A stretch of DNA of 64,000 nt from Pseudoduganella umbonata (GTDB lineage Bacteria; Pseudomonadota; Gammaproteobacteria; Burkholderiales; Burkholderiaceae_D). The position numbers were made by a program, and so were the translations under genes. Below the pieces are notes generated by a model. It was not told the DNA's origin. It searched no databases and worked only from the letters and a program-made list of their open reading frames with translations. Below are positions 1 to 8,609 of the stretch, piece by piece; the first letter of the stretch is position 1, and every line of letters begins with the position of its first letter. The stretch spans positions 1 through 64,000 of the forward strand of contig NZ_JACHXS010000009.1 in the NCBI RefSeq assembly GCF_014192225.1. Reading direction: 5' to 3'.

Positions 1-80
1 GAGCATTCCGGACCGAAGTCCGGAGGCACATCACATCAAACGCCCACACTTATCGACTGTTGATTGTTAAAGAATTCTGC
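1..80 (-). promoter_or_regulatory. rRNA operon leader with boxA and UUCG hairpin
   Basis: Read on the minus strand, bases 73-65 give TCTTTAACA, the boxA antitermination core of bacterial rRNA leaders. It is followed by a GATAAGTGTGGGCG-type segment (about 54-41), much like the boxC region downstream of boxA in the E. coli rrn leader. Further downstream (24-7) is a 7-bp stem closed by a UUCG tetraloop on that strand. The 16S gene itself would lie left of position 1, so it cannot be confirmed here. The leader assignment rests on the order promoter, boxA, boxC-like, hairpin. Confidence 0.7.
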
Positions 81-238
81 CCTTGAAGGCCTTGCCGCGT
101 TGTCGACAAATCGTTGTGTTTGTCAGCAGCAGAGAAGCGAGATTATCGGGTGTTTCTTGCGAACCGTCAACCCCACTTCTGTCTCACATCAACTTGCCTG
201 TTTCACTTTCGTGACAGAGCGTTGCTGCGAGGGACAGA

Positions 239-267
239 ACTATAGCAAAGCAAAATCATCCCGGCAA
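239..267 (-). promoter_or_regulatory. sigma70-type rRNA operon promoter
   Basis: On the minus strand TTGCCG (267-262) and TATAGT (244-239) are separated by exactly 17 bases. They lie about 165 bases upstream of the boxA-containing leader at the left edge. The GC-rich run directly after the -10 box is typical of stringently controlled rRNA promoters. Transcription would run towards position 1. Bases 268-343 between this promoter and the first gene hold nothing else that I recognise. Confidence 0.6.
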
Positions 268-343
268 TACCCTCGCAACATTTTCTTTGCCGATGCAAGG
301 ACGACACCGCGCGACCTGGCGGCCGCGCCCTCGATGCCGCCGC

Positions 344-715
344 TCAGAACATGAACACCGTGTACCCATCCGCGGCGATCCGCGCGATGCTCGGCAACCC
401 CGACGTCCCCGGCACGCTGTTATCGGTGATCAGGTCGAACCCGGCCTTTTCCACTTCCTCCCTGGCGCCGAACACGTCGGCGCAGCCGCAAGAAATGCCG
501 ATCACCCGGTCTTCCACTTCCTTGTACAGCGCATGGACCGGGTGCGCGGGATCTTGCAGAACGCCCGGCCAGCGGGTGCCGGTCCCCTGGAAGTAGATGC
601 CCACTTCGGTGTCCTTTTGCTTGAAGTCATAGGCGGCGGCCAGGCCGTTGAACATGCGGCCCAGCGCTTCCTCGCCGGCTTTGGGATCGGACAGGATTAT
701 GATGGCGGCTTTCAT
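344..715 (-). CDS. DsrE-family small protein
   Basis: A 123-residue cytoplasmic protein starting MKAAIIILSDPK. An upstream in-frame ATG adds 12 residues but lacks the usual DsrE start, where the first beta strand begins at once. The fold is suggested by the hydrophobic first strand, the FNGLAAAYDF helix and a central ISCGCADVFGA segment that carries two cysteines at the place where DsrE/YchN proteins often have functional ones. It ends TVFMF. The family includes sulfur-transfer proteins, but many stand-alone members have no known reaction. The gene is monocistronic, downstream of and co-oriented with the LysR gene at a distance of about 120 bases, so it may be read from the same direction. 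Confidence 0.75.
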   Translation of the reverse strand: MKAAIIILSDPKAGEEALGRMFNGLAAAYDFKQKDTEVGIYFQGTGTRWPGVLQDPAHPVHALYKEVEDRVIGISCGCADVFGAREEVEKAGFDLITDNSVPGTSGLPSIARIAADGYTVFMF

Positions 716-838
716 GACGGTTTCCCTTTGAAGTTTGGCCCGCTGCGGCATGCAGCGGATGAGACCATTCTAGGCAGCAGGAAACTGCAAGAAAACGCCG
801 TCGCCATCAATACATTATTGCGCCACGCGAAATGCCGC

Positions 839-1738
839 TTATTGAAGGTGCCGGTGGGCGCGCAGGTGTTCGGCCAGCAGGTCGATGAAGTTGCGCACCT
901 TCGCGGAGCCGAATTTGCTTTCGCGGTGCACCACGTGCACGGGCCACGGCGCCTCTTCGTAGTCGTCGAGGATGATTTGCAGCCTGCCCGCATTGACATC
1001 CTCGGCGACCTGGTAGGACAGCAGCCGGCAGATGCCCAGGCCGGACGTGGCGGCCTCGATCGCCGCATCGTTGCTGGACACCGTCAGGCGCGGCCGCAGG
1101 CGCACCAGCGTGGGATCGTCGACGGCGCCGAACTTCCATTCCACGCGCGGCGAGATGCCGGTGGCGGCGATGATCGTGTGGCGCAGTAGGTCGGCCGGAT
1201 GCTGCGGCATGCCATGGCGCGCCAGGTAGTCCGGCGCAGCGCACAGCACGCGGCGCACCTGTCCCACGCGCAGCGCCTTCAGGCTGGAGTCGGGCAGGTG
1301 CCCGATGCGGATCGCCACGTCGACGCCTTCGTCCACCAGGTTCACGATGCGGTCCAGGAACAGCGCCGACACTTCCACTTCGGGGAAATCGTTCAGGTAG
1401 CGCAGGATGCAGGGCATCACGAACTTCTTCCCGAACAGGACGGACGCCGTCACCGACAGGTTGCCCTTCGGCGCGGAATTCACGCCGGCGGCAGCTTCGT
1501 TCGCCTCCTCGATGCTGGCGAGGATGCTGCGCGTGTCGTCCAGGTAGCGCTGCCCGGCCTCGGTGAGGCGCACGTTGCGGGTCGTGCGCATCAGCAGCCG
1601 CACGCCCAGCTGCTCCTCCAGGCCGGCGATGGCGCGCGTGACCGCGGCCGGCGACAGGTCGAGGCGGCGCGCCGCCGCGGCGAACCCTTCCTCCTCGCCG
1701 ACCGCCACGAAGACGTTCATCAGATGTATCTGGTCCAC
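839..1738 (-). CDS. LysR-family transcriptional regulator
   Basis: A 299-residue regulator with an N-terminal winged helix-turn-helix (about residues 3-62: VDQIHLMNVFVAVGEEEGFA, then AAARRLDLSPAAVTRAIAGL) and a C-terminal periplasmic-binding-like effector domain (about 90-290). The start is a GTG preceded by AAGGAG at good spacing, and it places the HTH at the usual distance from the N-terminus. It is divergent from the PPOX-type gene at 1890 with about 150 bases between them, the classic arrangement for a LysR regulator controlling its neighbour. The conserved ARLMGA-type effector motifs do not reveal the inducer. Confidence 0.9.
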   Translation of the reverse strand: MDQIHLMNVFVAVGEEEGFAAAARRLDLSPAAVTRAIAGLEEQLGVRLLMRTTRNVRLTEAGQRYLDDTRSILASIEEANEAAAGVNSAPKGNLSVTASVLFGKKFVMPCILRYLNDFPEVEVSALFLDRIVNLVDEGVDVAIRIGHLPDSSLKALRVGQVRRVLCAAPDYLARHGMPQHPADLLRHTIIAATGISPRVEWKFGAVDDPTLVRLRPRLTVSSNDAAIEAATSGLGICRLLSYQVAEDVNAGRLQIILDDYEEAPWPVHVVHRESKFGSAKVRNFIDLLAEHLRAHRHLQ

Positions 1739-1889
1739 GCGTTTCTCCTTGCGAAATAATGTCTTGCGCCGGATGGCCATTCCAGCATCGCCCATTATTT
1801 CGCAGAATAACGTCACCAGCGAACCAACCGCCGGATTACGAACACAGCTCTTCATAATGGGAGACGCCGGCGCGAACAGGGAGAACACC

Positions 1890-2816
1890 ATGAACGAGGC
1901 CTCTGTCTTCCATGACGGCGAGCGCACGATACAGGCGCTGGCCGGCGAGACCACCATCGCCGACCGCAATATCGCGATGCTGTCGGATACCGTGATCGGC
2001 GGCGCCCGCCCCTTCATCGCCAGGCAATTCATGGCCGTACTCGCCAGCACCGACGCCGCGGGCGCAGTATGGGCCTCCGTCATCTTCGGCAAGCCAGGCT
2101 TCCTGCACACGGACGACAGACATGCGATCGCGATCGACTTGCCGCACAAGGAACGCGACCTGGCCGACCCGCTATGGGAAAACATGGCGGCGATCGCAGA
2201 TGTGGGCATGCTGTTCATCGAGCTGGGATCGCGCCGGCGCTATCGCGTGAACGGCACTGTTCGGCGGCTCGACGGGTGCGGTGCCGAGGTGGCGATTCGC
2301 GAGGCATATCCGAACTGCCCGAAGTACATCCAGCGCCGGCACCTGCGCCAGCTGGGCGAGCCGCGGCTGCCGGTCCAGGCGGCGCATGGCACCGTGCTGC
2401 GCGGCGGCGCCGCGAATATCGTGGCGCGTGCCGACACGATCTTCCTGGCCAGCCGCCACGAGCGCACGGGTGCCGATGCCTCGCACCGGGGCGGCCAGCC
2501 CGGCTTCGTGAAACTGGTCGACGACACCACGCTGCGCATCCCCGACTACCGCGGCAACAGCCTGTTCAACACGCTCGGCAATATCGAGGCCGACGGCCGC
2601 GCCGGCATCGCCATCCTCGACTTCGAGAACGGCCAGGTACTGCAACTGACCGGCAGCGCCACCGTGCTGTGGAACCAGGACGACCCGCACGGCGAAACGG
2701 GCGGCACGCGGCGCTACTGGGAATTCAAGGTCGCAAGCTGGATCCTGCGCGACCTGCCTCACGCGCTGCAATGGGAATACCTCGACGCTTCGCCGTTCAA
2801 TCCGGTCGCCGCATGA
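1890..2816 (+). CDS. pyridoxamine 5'-phosphate oxidase-like flavin-binding protein
   Basis: A 308-residue protein of the split-barrel flavin-nucleotide class. The N-terminal region (about 1-110) has an ASVIFGKPGFL strand pair. The C-terminal split barrel (about 150-290) contains HRGGQPGFVK, the DYRGNSLFNTLGNI segment and ILDFENGQVLQLTG, which resemble the FMN-contacting strands of PPOX-like enzymes fused to an N-terminal extension. No ferredoxin domain follows, unlike the longest members of this group. The ATG has a GGGA Shine-Dalgarno 7 bases upstream. Its divergent LysR neighbour is the likely regulator. The substrate is unknown. Confidence 0.8.
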   Translation: MNEASVFHDGERTIQALAGETTIADRNIAMLSDTVIGGARPFIARQFMAVLASTDAAGAVWASVIFGKPGFLHTDDRHAIAIDLPHKERDLADPLWENMAAIADVGMLFIELGSRRRYRVNGTVRRLDGCGAEVAIREAYPNCPKYIQRRHLRQLGEPRLPVQAAHGTVLRGGAANIVARADTIFLASRHERTGADASHRGGQPGFVKLVDDTTLRIPDYRGNSLFNTLGNIEADGRAGIAILDFENGQVLQLTGSATVLWNQDDPHGETGGTRRYWEFKVASWILRDLPHALQWEYLDASPFNPVAA

Positions 2817-2886
2817 GGAAGACACCGGCCGCCTGCCATGCAGGGCAGAATAGGGCCGGAATTTTGATTTCAACCTGGAGACCGCC

Positions 2887-3366
2887 ATGCATACCAATAT
2901 CGAACCCCGGCCGCCATTGCCGCCATTTACCCGCGAAAGCGCCGTCAAGAAAGTACGGCTTGCCGAGGATGGCTGGAACTCGCGCGATGCCGCAAAAGTG
3001 AGCCTGGCTTATACGCCGGACAGCCGGTGGCGCAACCGCGCCGAATTCGTCAATGGCCGGGAAGAGATCGTGCAGATGCTGTCCCGCAAATGGGCGAAGG
3101 AACTGGAATATCGGCTGATCAAGGAACTGTGGGCTTTCGACGGGAACCGTATCGCCGTACGCTATGCCTACGAGTGGCACGACGATTCGGGCAACTGGTT
3201 CCGTTCTTATGGCAACGAAAACTGGGAATTCGACGAACGGGGCCTGATGGCGCGCCGCTTTGCCTGCATTAACGATCTGCCGATCAGGGAAGAAGAGCGG
3301 CTGTTCCGCTGGCCGCAGGGGCGGCGGCCGGACGATCATCCCGGGCTGAGCGACCTGGGGCTGTAA
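2887..3366 (+). CDS. DUF1348 (SnoaL/NTF2-like) protein
   Basis: A 159-residue protein with the DUF1348 layout over its whole length: PFTRESAVKKVRLAEDGWNS at the start, SRWRNRAEFVNGREEI in the middle, YAYEWHDDSGNWFRSYGNE towards the end and a closing RPDDHPGLSDLGL. The fold is a cone-like NTF2/SnoaL alpha+beta barrel. No enzymatic activity is established for the family. A TGGAG Shine-Dalgarno lies 8 bases before the ATG. It follows the PPOX-type gene by 70 bases on the same strand and could be cotranscribed with it. Confidence 0.88.
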   Translation: MHTNIEPRPPLPPFTRESAVKKVRLAEDGWNSRDAAKVSLAYTPDSRWRNRAEFVNGREEIVQMLSRKWAKELEYRLIKELWAFDGNRIAVRYAYEWHDDSGNWFRSYGNENWEFDERGLMARRFACINDLPIREEERLFRWPQGRRPDDHPGLSDLGL

Positions 3367-3386
3367 AAAAAATCAACGACGCAGAT

Positions 3387-3522
3387 AAAAAAAATGGCCG
3401 GTGCATCGCACCGGCCAAAATCCAATTCTGTGAAGAGTTGGAGGAGACAGGAGCATCTTCCCATTTAGTTCGCCATCTCGCCAATTGATTGTTCAGATAG
3501 CGATCATCACTGGCATGAATGA
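3387..3522 (-). ncRNA. candidate anti-Shine-Dalgarno small RNA, copy A
   Basis: One of three related elements, all on the minus strand (the others are at 3699-3830 and 7283-7416). In RNA sense it has a conserved 5' part with GAACAATCAATTGGC and an unpaired GTCTCCTCC (3448-3440). Next come an 8-bp hairpin CCAACTCT/AGAATTGG with one A.C mismatch and a strong 10-bp GC stem followed by eight T (3417-3387), a textbook rho-independent terminator. CTCCTCC is complementary to Shine-Dalgarno sequences. The same strand contains no conserved ORF. The 5' end and promoter are not defined; the limits given are those of similarity between copies. Confidence 0.55.
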
Positions 3523-3698
3523 ACGAATAATGAATGCAAGCGACTGATCCGCGCTGCGGGCCCTGCCGGACATTTTTTACAGCGAAAAACCATATCCGGC
3601 ATCCCGGGCAGCATCTTCGCCATCGCCATTTCTGCAGCATCGGCCACGCAGATAACAACCATCCGCGCATTTTCACGGCCGCCAATAAAAAAACAGGC

Positions 3699-3830
3699 AA
3701 AAAAAAAGCCGGCTATCGGCCGGCTTGAATCCAATTCTAGTAGAGAGTTGGAGGAGACGGAAGCATCATCCCATGTCCACCCGATATACGCCAATTGATT
3801 GTCGGGATAGTGCTCATCACTGCGGTGAAT
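3699..3830 (-). ncRNA. candidate anti-Shine-Dalgarno small RNA, copy B
   Basis: Second copy of the element at 3387-3522, about 175 bases upstream of it in the direction of transcription. It keeps the CCGACAATCAATTGGCG block, the CATGGGATGATGC block, GTCTCCTCC (3758-3750), the CCAACTCT/AGAATTGG hairpin with a changed loop, and a GCCGGC stem with nine T (3725-3699). The distance from CTCCTCC to the terminator is 51-53 bases in all three copies. It ends just before the hybrid kinase gene on the opposite strand. The intervening 3531-3698 stretch holds no gene that I can support. Confidence 0.55.
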
Positions 3831-3831
3831 A

Positions 3832-6800
3832 ATGAAACCCGCTCACGTGTTTCATGCATGTCTGCCGTTTTCCCGTCATTTTGACTATCCGTTACCATGT
3901 CCCATCGCCAACGCTTTTCCGGACATGCCCGTAATGCACCCCGAAGGTAACGCCACTGCCGGCCAGGAAAACCACGCTGGCCAAAGCCCGCCGGCAACCG
4001 CCGCCGCGCTGGAAACAAGACCTTGGGTGGACGAGGAACTGCGGCAGTTGATCGACGCGATGCCGCTGGTGGTATGGGTAACGGACAGCGTGGGCCGGGT
4101 GCAGTTGTTCAACCAGCTCTGGCGCGACTATACGGGGCTGGCCTTCGACCACGAGACCGCGGCCGCCGTGGCGGCTGATGTCATCCATCCCGACGACCGG
4201 GCGATCACCATGGAACGCTTCGAACAGGCCTTGCAGACCGGCGGCATGTTCCTGGTCGAACACCGCGTGCGCGACCGCCATGGCGAGTATCGCTGGCTCG
4301 TCGCCAGGGCAACGCCCTTCCGGGATCCGGCCAGCGGTGCCATCACGCGCTGGCTCGGCGTATCGACCGACATCCACGACCGCAAGCAGGAAGAGGAAGG
4401 CCGCAGGCAGTTCGCCGCGCGGCAGAGCTTCCAGCTGGCGCTGGCGGACCGCATCCGGCCGCTGCTCGACCCGGCGGAAGTGATGACCTCCGCATGCGAG
4501 CTGCTGGGCCGGCTGCTCGGCGCCACGCGGGTAACCTACGGCGAACTGGAAAACGCCGGCGCGGTCATCGCGATGAACGGCAACTGGACGGACGGCTCGG
4601 TCCCCTCCCTTGCGGGGCTGCGCCTGACGATCGACGATTTCGGCCCGTCGGTCGGTGCCGCGCTGCGCGCCGGCGAGATCGTGGTGGTGGCCGACGTCAC
4701 CGCGGAAGAGCGGCTGGCTTCCTTCCGCGACCAGTACGCCGCCAGCGGCATCGGCTCCTACATGGGCATTCCGCTGATGAAGCGCGGTGTGCTGCAGGCG
4801 ATCCTGAGCGTGCATGACTCGGCGGCCCACGCATGGACAGGCAACGACGTCGACATGGCGCGCGACATGGTCGACCGCACCTGGGCCGCCGTGGACAGTG
4901 CGCGGGCACAGCTGGCCGCGCGCGAGAACGCCAGCCGCGTGCAGCTGGCACTGGCCGCCGGTGCCATCATCGGCACCTGGTTCTGGAATGTGCCGAACGA
5001 CCGGTTCACCGTCGATGAAGCGTTCGCGCATGCGTTCGGACTGGATCCCGCGCTGGGCCGCGCAGGGCTGCGGCTGGCGCAAGTCGTGGCGACCGTCCAC
5101 CCGGACGACCTGGCGGGGTTGACCGCCGCGGTCCGCCAGGCCATCGAACGGGGTGGCCAGTTCGCGCACCAGTACCGCGTGCGGCGCGCCGACGGCCGCT
5201 ATTACTGGCTGGAGGCCAACGGCCGTGTCGAACGCGATGCCGCCGGCAATGCGCTGGCATTTCCCGGCGTGCTGCTCGACGTGGAGGGGCGCCGCGCGGT
5301 GGAGGCGGAACGGGACCGGGCGCTGCAGACGCTGCGCGTGCTGAACGCCGACCTGGAACGCAAGGTGACGGAACAGCTGCTGGCGCGCGGCCGCACGTGG
5401 CAAGTCAGCCCGGACATCCTGGCCGTGCTGAATGCGGACGGCTATGTCGAGGCATCCAATCCCGCCTGGAAGGCGACGCTGGGCTGGACAGCGGAAGACC
5501 TGGCCAGTGCGCCGCTGCTCGACTTCGTCCATCCGGACGACCGGGCGGGCGCGCGGGACGAATGGCGCATGGCCACAGGGCACGACGCGCCGGCACTGCG
5601 TTTCGAGCACCGCTACCGGTGCAAGGACGGCGGCTGGCGCTGGCTGTCGTGGGTGGTCGTGCCCGACGAGGGCAAGCTGTATTGTTCGGCCCGCGACGTG
5701 ACGCTGGACCGGCGCGCCCAAGCCGAACTCATCACGCGCACCGAAGAACGCGACCGCATGTGGAACACGTCGCCAGACCTGATGCTGCTGATCGACTTCG
5801 ACGGCTACCTGCGCCGGGTGAATCCGGCATGGACACGGCTGCTGGGCTATACGGCCGATGAACTGGTGGGTCGGCACGTCAATGCGTTCGTGCTGCCGGA
5901 GGACCATACTTCCACCGTGGATGCCTATGTCGCGGCGGCCGGCGGCGGCACGCCGCAGATCGTAAACCGCTACCGCCACAAGGATGGCTCGCTGCGGTGG
6001 ATCGCCTGGGTAGCGGCGCCGTTCGGCGACACCACGTATGCCACCGGCCGGGACATCACGCTGGAGCGCGAACGCCAGGCGGCGCTGGAGCAGGCCCAGG
6101 ACCAGCTGCGCCAGTCCCAGAAGATGGAAGCGGTGGGCCAGCTGACGGGCGGCCTGGCGCACGACTTCAACAACCTGCTGGCCACCATCATGGGCGGGCT
6201 GGAGCTCTCCGCCATCCGCATCCGCCAGGACCGGCCGGACGAAGTGGAACGCTACATGGGCATGGCGATGGGCGCCACCCGCCGCGCCGCCGCGCTCACG
6301 CACCGGCTGCTCGCCTTCTCGCGAAGGCAAACGCTCGCTCCGGTCGCCACCGACGTGAACGCGCTGGTCAACGGCATGCTGGAGATGATCCGCCGCACGG
6401 TGGGGCCCGGGGTGCAGGTCGACGTCGAATCGACGACGCCGTTATGGACGGTGCTCGCCGATCCTTCCCAGCTCGAAAACTCGCTGCTGAACCTGTGCCT
6501 GAACGCACGCGACGCCATGCCCGATGGCGGGCGCATCGTCATCAAGACCGGCAACCGCCATGTCGATCGCGCAAGCGCGGCGGCGCATGGCATCGACGCG
6601 GGCGAATACCTGGCGCTGTGCGTGACCGACACCGGCACCGGCATGACACCGGAAGTGATGGCCAAGGCCTTCGAGCCGTTTTTCACCACCAAGCCGCTCG
6701 GCCAGGGCACCGGGCTGGGACTGTCGATGATCTACGGCTTCGCGCGGCAATCCGGCGGGCATGCCAGCATCGCTTCCCAGGTGGGCAAGGGGAGCGAGGT

Positions 6801-7248
6801 GTGCATGCTGCTGCCCCGCCACCATGGCAACGCGATACCGGCTGCCGCCGCGCAGGCACCCAGCCTGGAACCGGCCGCCGGCACTGGCAGGACAGTGCTG
6901 GTGGTGGACGACGAACCGGACGTGCGCCAGCTGGTGGTGGACGTGCTGCGCGAACTGGGGCACGTCGCGATCGAAGCGGCGGACGGCCCGGCCGGGCTGC
7001 GCGTGCTGCAATCGGACGCCCGCATCGACCTGCTGATCTCCGACGTGGGGCTGCCCGGGCCGATGAACGGGCGGCAGATGGCCGATGCCGGGCGGACCGG
7101 GCGGCCGGGGTTGAAGGTGCTGTTCATCACCGGCTATGCGGAGGCGACCCTGCTCAACAACGGGCAGCTGGAAGCGGGCATGGCCGTGCTGTCGAAGCCA
7201 TTTCCGCTGGAAGTGCTGGCGGCAAGGGTCAGGGAGATGGCCGGGTAG
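3832..7248 (+). CDS. PAS/GAF hybrid histidine kinase with receiver domain
   Basis: A 1138-residue soluble sensor kinase with no transmembrane segment. From this start the domains are: PAS-PAC 65-190, GAF 205-350, PAS 370-495, PAS 515-640, PAS 640-760, HisKA with GGLAHDFNN (phospho-His777), HATPase 870-995 with N box LLNLCLNARDAMPDGG and G2 GQGTGLGLS, and a C-terminal receiver 1021-1135 with phospho-acceptor Asp1071 in LLISDVGLPG. The receiver is probably the phosphorelay intermediate, since no separate response regulator lies nearby. The start is uncertain: the first ATG adjoins the small-RNA element, and ATGs at 3925 and 3934 fit equally well. None has a strong Shine-Dalgarno. The signal sensed is unknown. 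Confidence 0.92.
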   Translation: MKPAHVFHACLPFSRHFDYPLPCPIANAFPDMPVMHPEGNATAGQENHAGQSPPATAAALETRPWVDEELRQLIDAMPLVVWVTDSVGRVQLFNQLWRDYTGLAFDHETAAAVAADVIHPDDRAITMERFEQALQTGGMFLVEHRVRDRHGEYRWLVARATPFRDPASGAITRWLGVSTDIHDRKQEEEGRRQFAARQSFQLALADRIRPLLDPAEVMTSACELLGRLLGATRVTYGELENAGAVIAMNGNWTDGSVPSLAGLRLTIDDFGPSVGAALRAGEIVVVADVTAEERLASFRDQYAASGIGSYMGIPLMKRGVLQAILSVHDSAAHAWTGNDVDMARDMVDRTWAAVDSARAQLAARENASRVQLALAAGAIIGTWFWNVPNDRFTVDEAFAHAFGLDPALGRAGLRLAQVVATVHPDDLAGLTAAVRQAIERGGQFAHQYRVRRADGRYYWLEANGRVERDAAGNALAFPGVLLDVEGRRAVEAERDRALQTLRVLNADLERKVTEQLLARGRTWQVSPDILAVLNADGYVEASNPAWKATLGWTAEDLASAPLLDFVHPDDRAGARDEWRMATGHDAPALRFEHRYRCKDGGWRWLSWVVVPDEGKLYCSARDVTLDRRAQAELITRTEERDRMWNTSPDLMLLIDFDGYLRRVNPAWTRLLGYTADELVGRHVNAFVLPEDHTSTVDAYVAAAGGGTPQIVNRYRHKDGSLRWIAWVAAPFGDTTYATGRDITLERERQAALEQAQDQLRQSQKMEAVGQLTGGLAHDFNNLLATIMGGLELSAIRIRQDRPDEVERYMGMAMGATRRAAALTHRLLAFSRRQTLAPVATDVNALVNGMLEMIRRTVGPGVQVDVESTTPLWTVLADPSQLENSLLNLCLNARDAMPDGGRIVIKTGNRHVDRASAAAHGIDAGEYLALCVTDTGTGMTPEVMAKAFEPFFTTKPLGQGTGLGLSMIYGFARQSGGHASIASQVGKGSEVCMLLPRHHGNAIPAAAAQAPSLEPAAGTGRTVLVVDDEPDVRQLVVDVLRELGHVAIEAADGPAGLRVLQSDARIDLLISDVGLPGPMNGRQMADAGRTGRPGLKVLFITGYAEATLLNNGQLEAGMAVLSKPFPLEVLAARVREMAG

Positions 7249-7282
7249 CTTCAGGCAAAAGCTCCGGGCAAAAGCTTCAGGC

Positions 7283-7416
7283 AAAAAAAAGCCGGCATCG
7301 AGGCCGGCTTGAATCCAGTTCCCTGTGGGGACTTGGAGGAGACACCTGGATCATCCCATGTCAACGGCCAGCAGGCCAATTGATTGTCGGGATAGTGCTT
7401 ATCAGTGCCGTGAATG
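7283..7416 (-). ncRNA. candidate anti-Shine-Dalgarno small RNA, copy C
   Basis: Third copy of the element family, between the hybrid kinase and the alpha/beta hydrolase. The hairpin next to the CTCCTCC motif (7343-7335) has changed on both sides relative to copies A and B: TCCC pairs with GGGA where the others have TCT with AGA. That is a compensatory change and supports a folded RNA. The terminator stem GCCGGC/GCCGGC (7308-7291) is followed by eight T. The 5' block CACTATCCCGACAATCAATT is identical to copy B. It lies downstream of the hydrolase gene on the same strand, so it may also end that transcript. Confidence 0.55.
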
Positions 7417-7440
7417 AAGGGTGGCCATTCACGCGCCCGT

Positions 7441-8418
7441 TCAGCCCTTGATGAAGGCGAGGATGTCGGCGTTGATCACGTCCGCATGCGTGGTGGGCAT
7501 GCCGTGCGGGTAGCCCTTGTAGGTTTTCAGCGTGCCGTTTTTCAGCAGCTTGGCGGACAGCGGGCCGGAATCGGCATACGGCACGATCTGGTCGTCGTCG
7601 CCGTGCTGCACCAGCACAGGCAGCGTGATTTTCTTCAGGTCTTCGGTGAAGTCGGTCTGCGAGAACGCCACCACGCCATCGTAATGCGCCTTGGCACCGC
7701 CCATCATGCCCTGGCGCCACCAGTTCTGGATGATGCCTTCCTGCGGCTTGGCGCCCGGGCGGTTGAAGCCGTAGAACGGGCCGGCCGGCAGGTCGCGGTA
7801 GAACTGCGCGCGGTTGGTGGCCACCTGCTGCTGGATGCCGTCGAACACGTCCTTCGGCAGGCCACCGGGATTCGAGGCCGACTTGACCATCAGCGGCGGC
7901 ACCGCGGCGATCAGCACGGCCTTCGCGGCGCGCTTCTCGCCATGGCGCGCCAGGTAGTGCACCACTTCGCCGCCGCCGGTCGAGTGGCCGACGTGGATCG
8001 CGCCCTTCAGGTCCAGGTGCTGCACCACGGCCGCCAGGTCGTCGGCATAGTGGTCCATGTCGTGGCCGGTCGCCACCTGGCTGGAACGGCCGTGGCCGCG
8101 GCGGTCGTGGGCAACCACGCGGAAGCCCTGCGCCAGGAAGAACATCATCTGCGCATCCCAGTCGTCGGAACTGAGCGGCCAGCCGTGCGAGAACACGATC
8201 GGCGTGCCGCTGCCCCAGTCCTTGTAGAAGATCTCGACGCCATCCTTGGTGGTGACAAAGCCGGTTTTCATGCGCGTGGTTCCTTTCGTGGGTGTTGCGC
8301 CCGCCGCCTGGGCGGGTGCGATTGTGTTCATCCATGCCAGCGGCAATGCCGCCGCGCCGCCGCTGGCGAGCAGGACTTGCCGACGTTTCCGGTTGATATC
8401 CTCGTTCTGGTTGGTCAT
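7441..8418 (-). CDS. Tat-exported alpha/beta hydrolase (non-heme haloperoxidase type)
   Basis: A 325-residue hydrolase. Residues 1-40 form a twin-arginine-like signal (NRKRRQVLLASGGAAALPLA, then AQA), so the enzyme probably acts in the periplasm. Residues 51-325 are a cofactor-free chloroperoxidase/esterase: oxyanion segment FSHGWPLSSDDW, nucleophile elbow GHSTGG (Ser146), acid residue in GDDDQIVP and catalytic His305 in YPHGMPTTH. AGGAG lies 8 bases before this ATG, which favours it over the internal Met50 where cytoplasmic family members begin. Such enzymes hydrolyse esters or form peracids; the natural substrate is unknown. It is monocistronic. Downstream it runs into small-RNA copy C. Confidence 0.88.
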   Translation of the reverse strand: MTNQNEDINRKRRQVLLASGGAAALPLAWMNTIAPAQAAGATPTKGTTRMKTGFVTTKDGVEIFYKDWGSGTPIVFSHGWPLSSDDWDAQMMFFLAQGFRVVAHDRRGHGRSSQVATGHDMDHYADDLAAVVQHLDLKGAIHVGHSTGGGEVVHYLARHGEKRAAKAVLIAAVPPLMVKSASNPGGLPKDVFDGIQQQVATNRAQFYRDLPAGPFYGFNRPGAKPQEGIIQNWWRQGMMGGAKAHYDGVVAFSQTDFTEDLKKITLPVLVQHGDDDQIVPYADSGPLSAKLLKNGTLKTYKGYPHGMPTTHADVINADILAFIKG

Positions 8419-8609
8419 GTTCTGATGCTCCTGTTTTTGTTCGCGGCGGGCCGCCGAAAGGCCCTGGCCGCGAATGACGCTGGGTGGATTGGCATGCGAC
8501 GCGATTGCCAATGCGGTCATTGTGGGCGCGAAGGCGCCGGCGGGGTAGCCACCAAAGGTATAGGCGGGAACAGAAAAAAAGGGGGATGCGGCGGGGATGA
8601 GTGCGGCCG

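Noticed and set aside
64..354. A 96-codon frame at the left edge
   Set aside because: It runs antisense through the rRNA promoter and leader, with no Shine-Dalgarno and no protein-like composition.
3737..3834. Short peptides readable in the small-RNA elements, for example a 19-codon ORF after GGAGGAG on the plus strand in copies B and C
   Set aside because: Copy A has no start and an in-frame TAG at the same place although its length is preserved. The spacing from GGAGGAG to ATG is about 17 bases, and the terminator T run belongs to the minus strand.
3892..6330. An 812-codon minus-strand frame opposite the hybrid kinase
   Set aside because: High-GC antisense shadow; composition is Arg/His/Gln-rich without domains, while the plus strand encodes clear PAS, HisKA and receiver domains.
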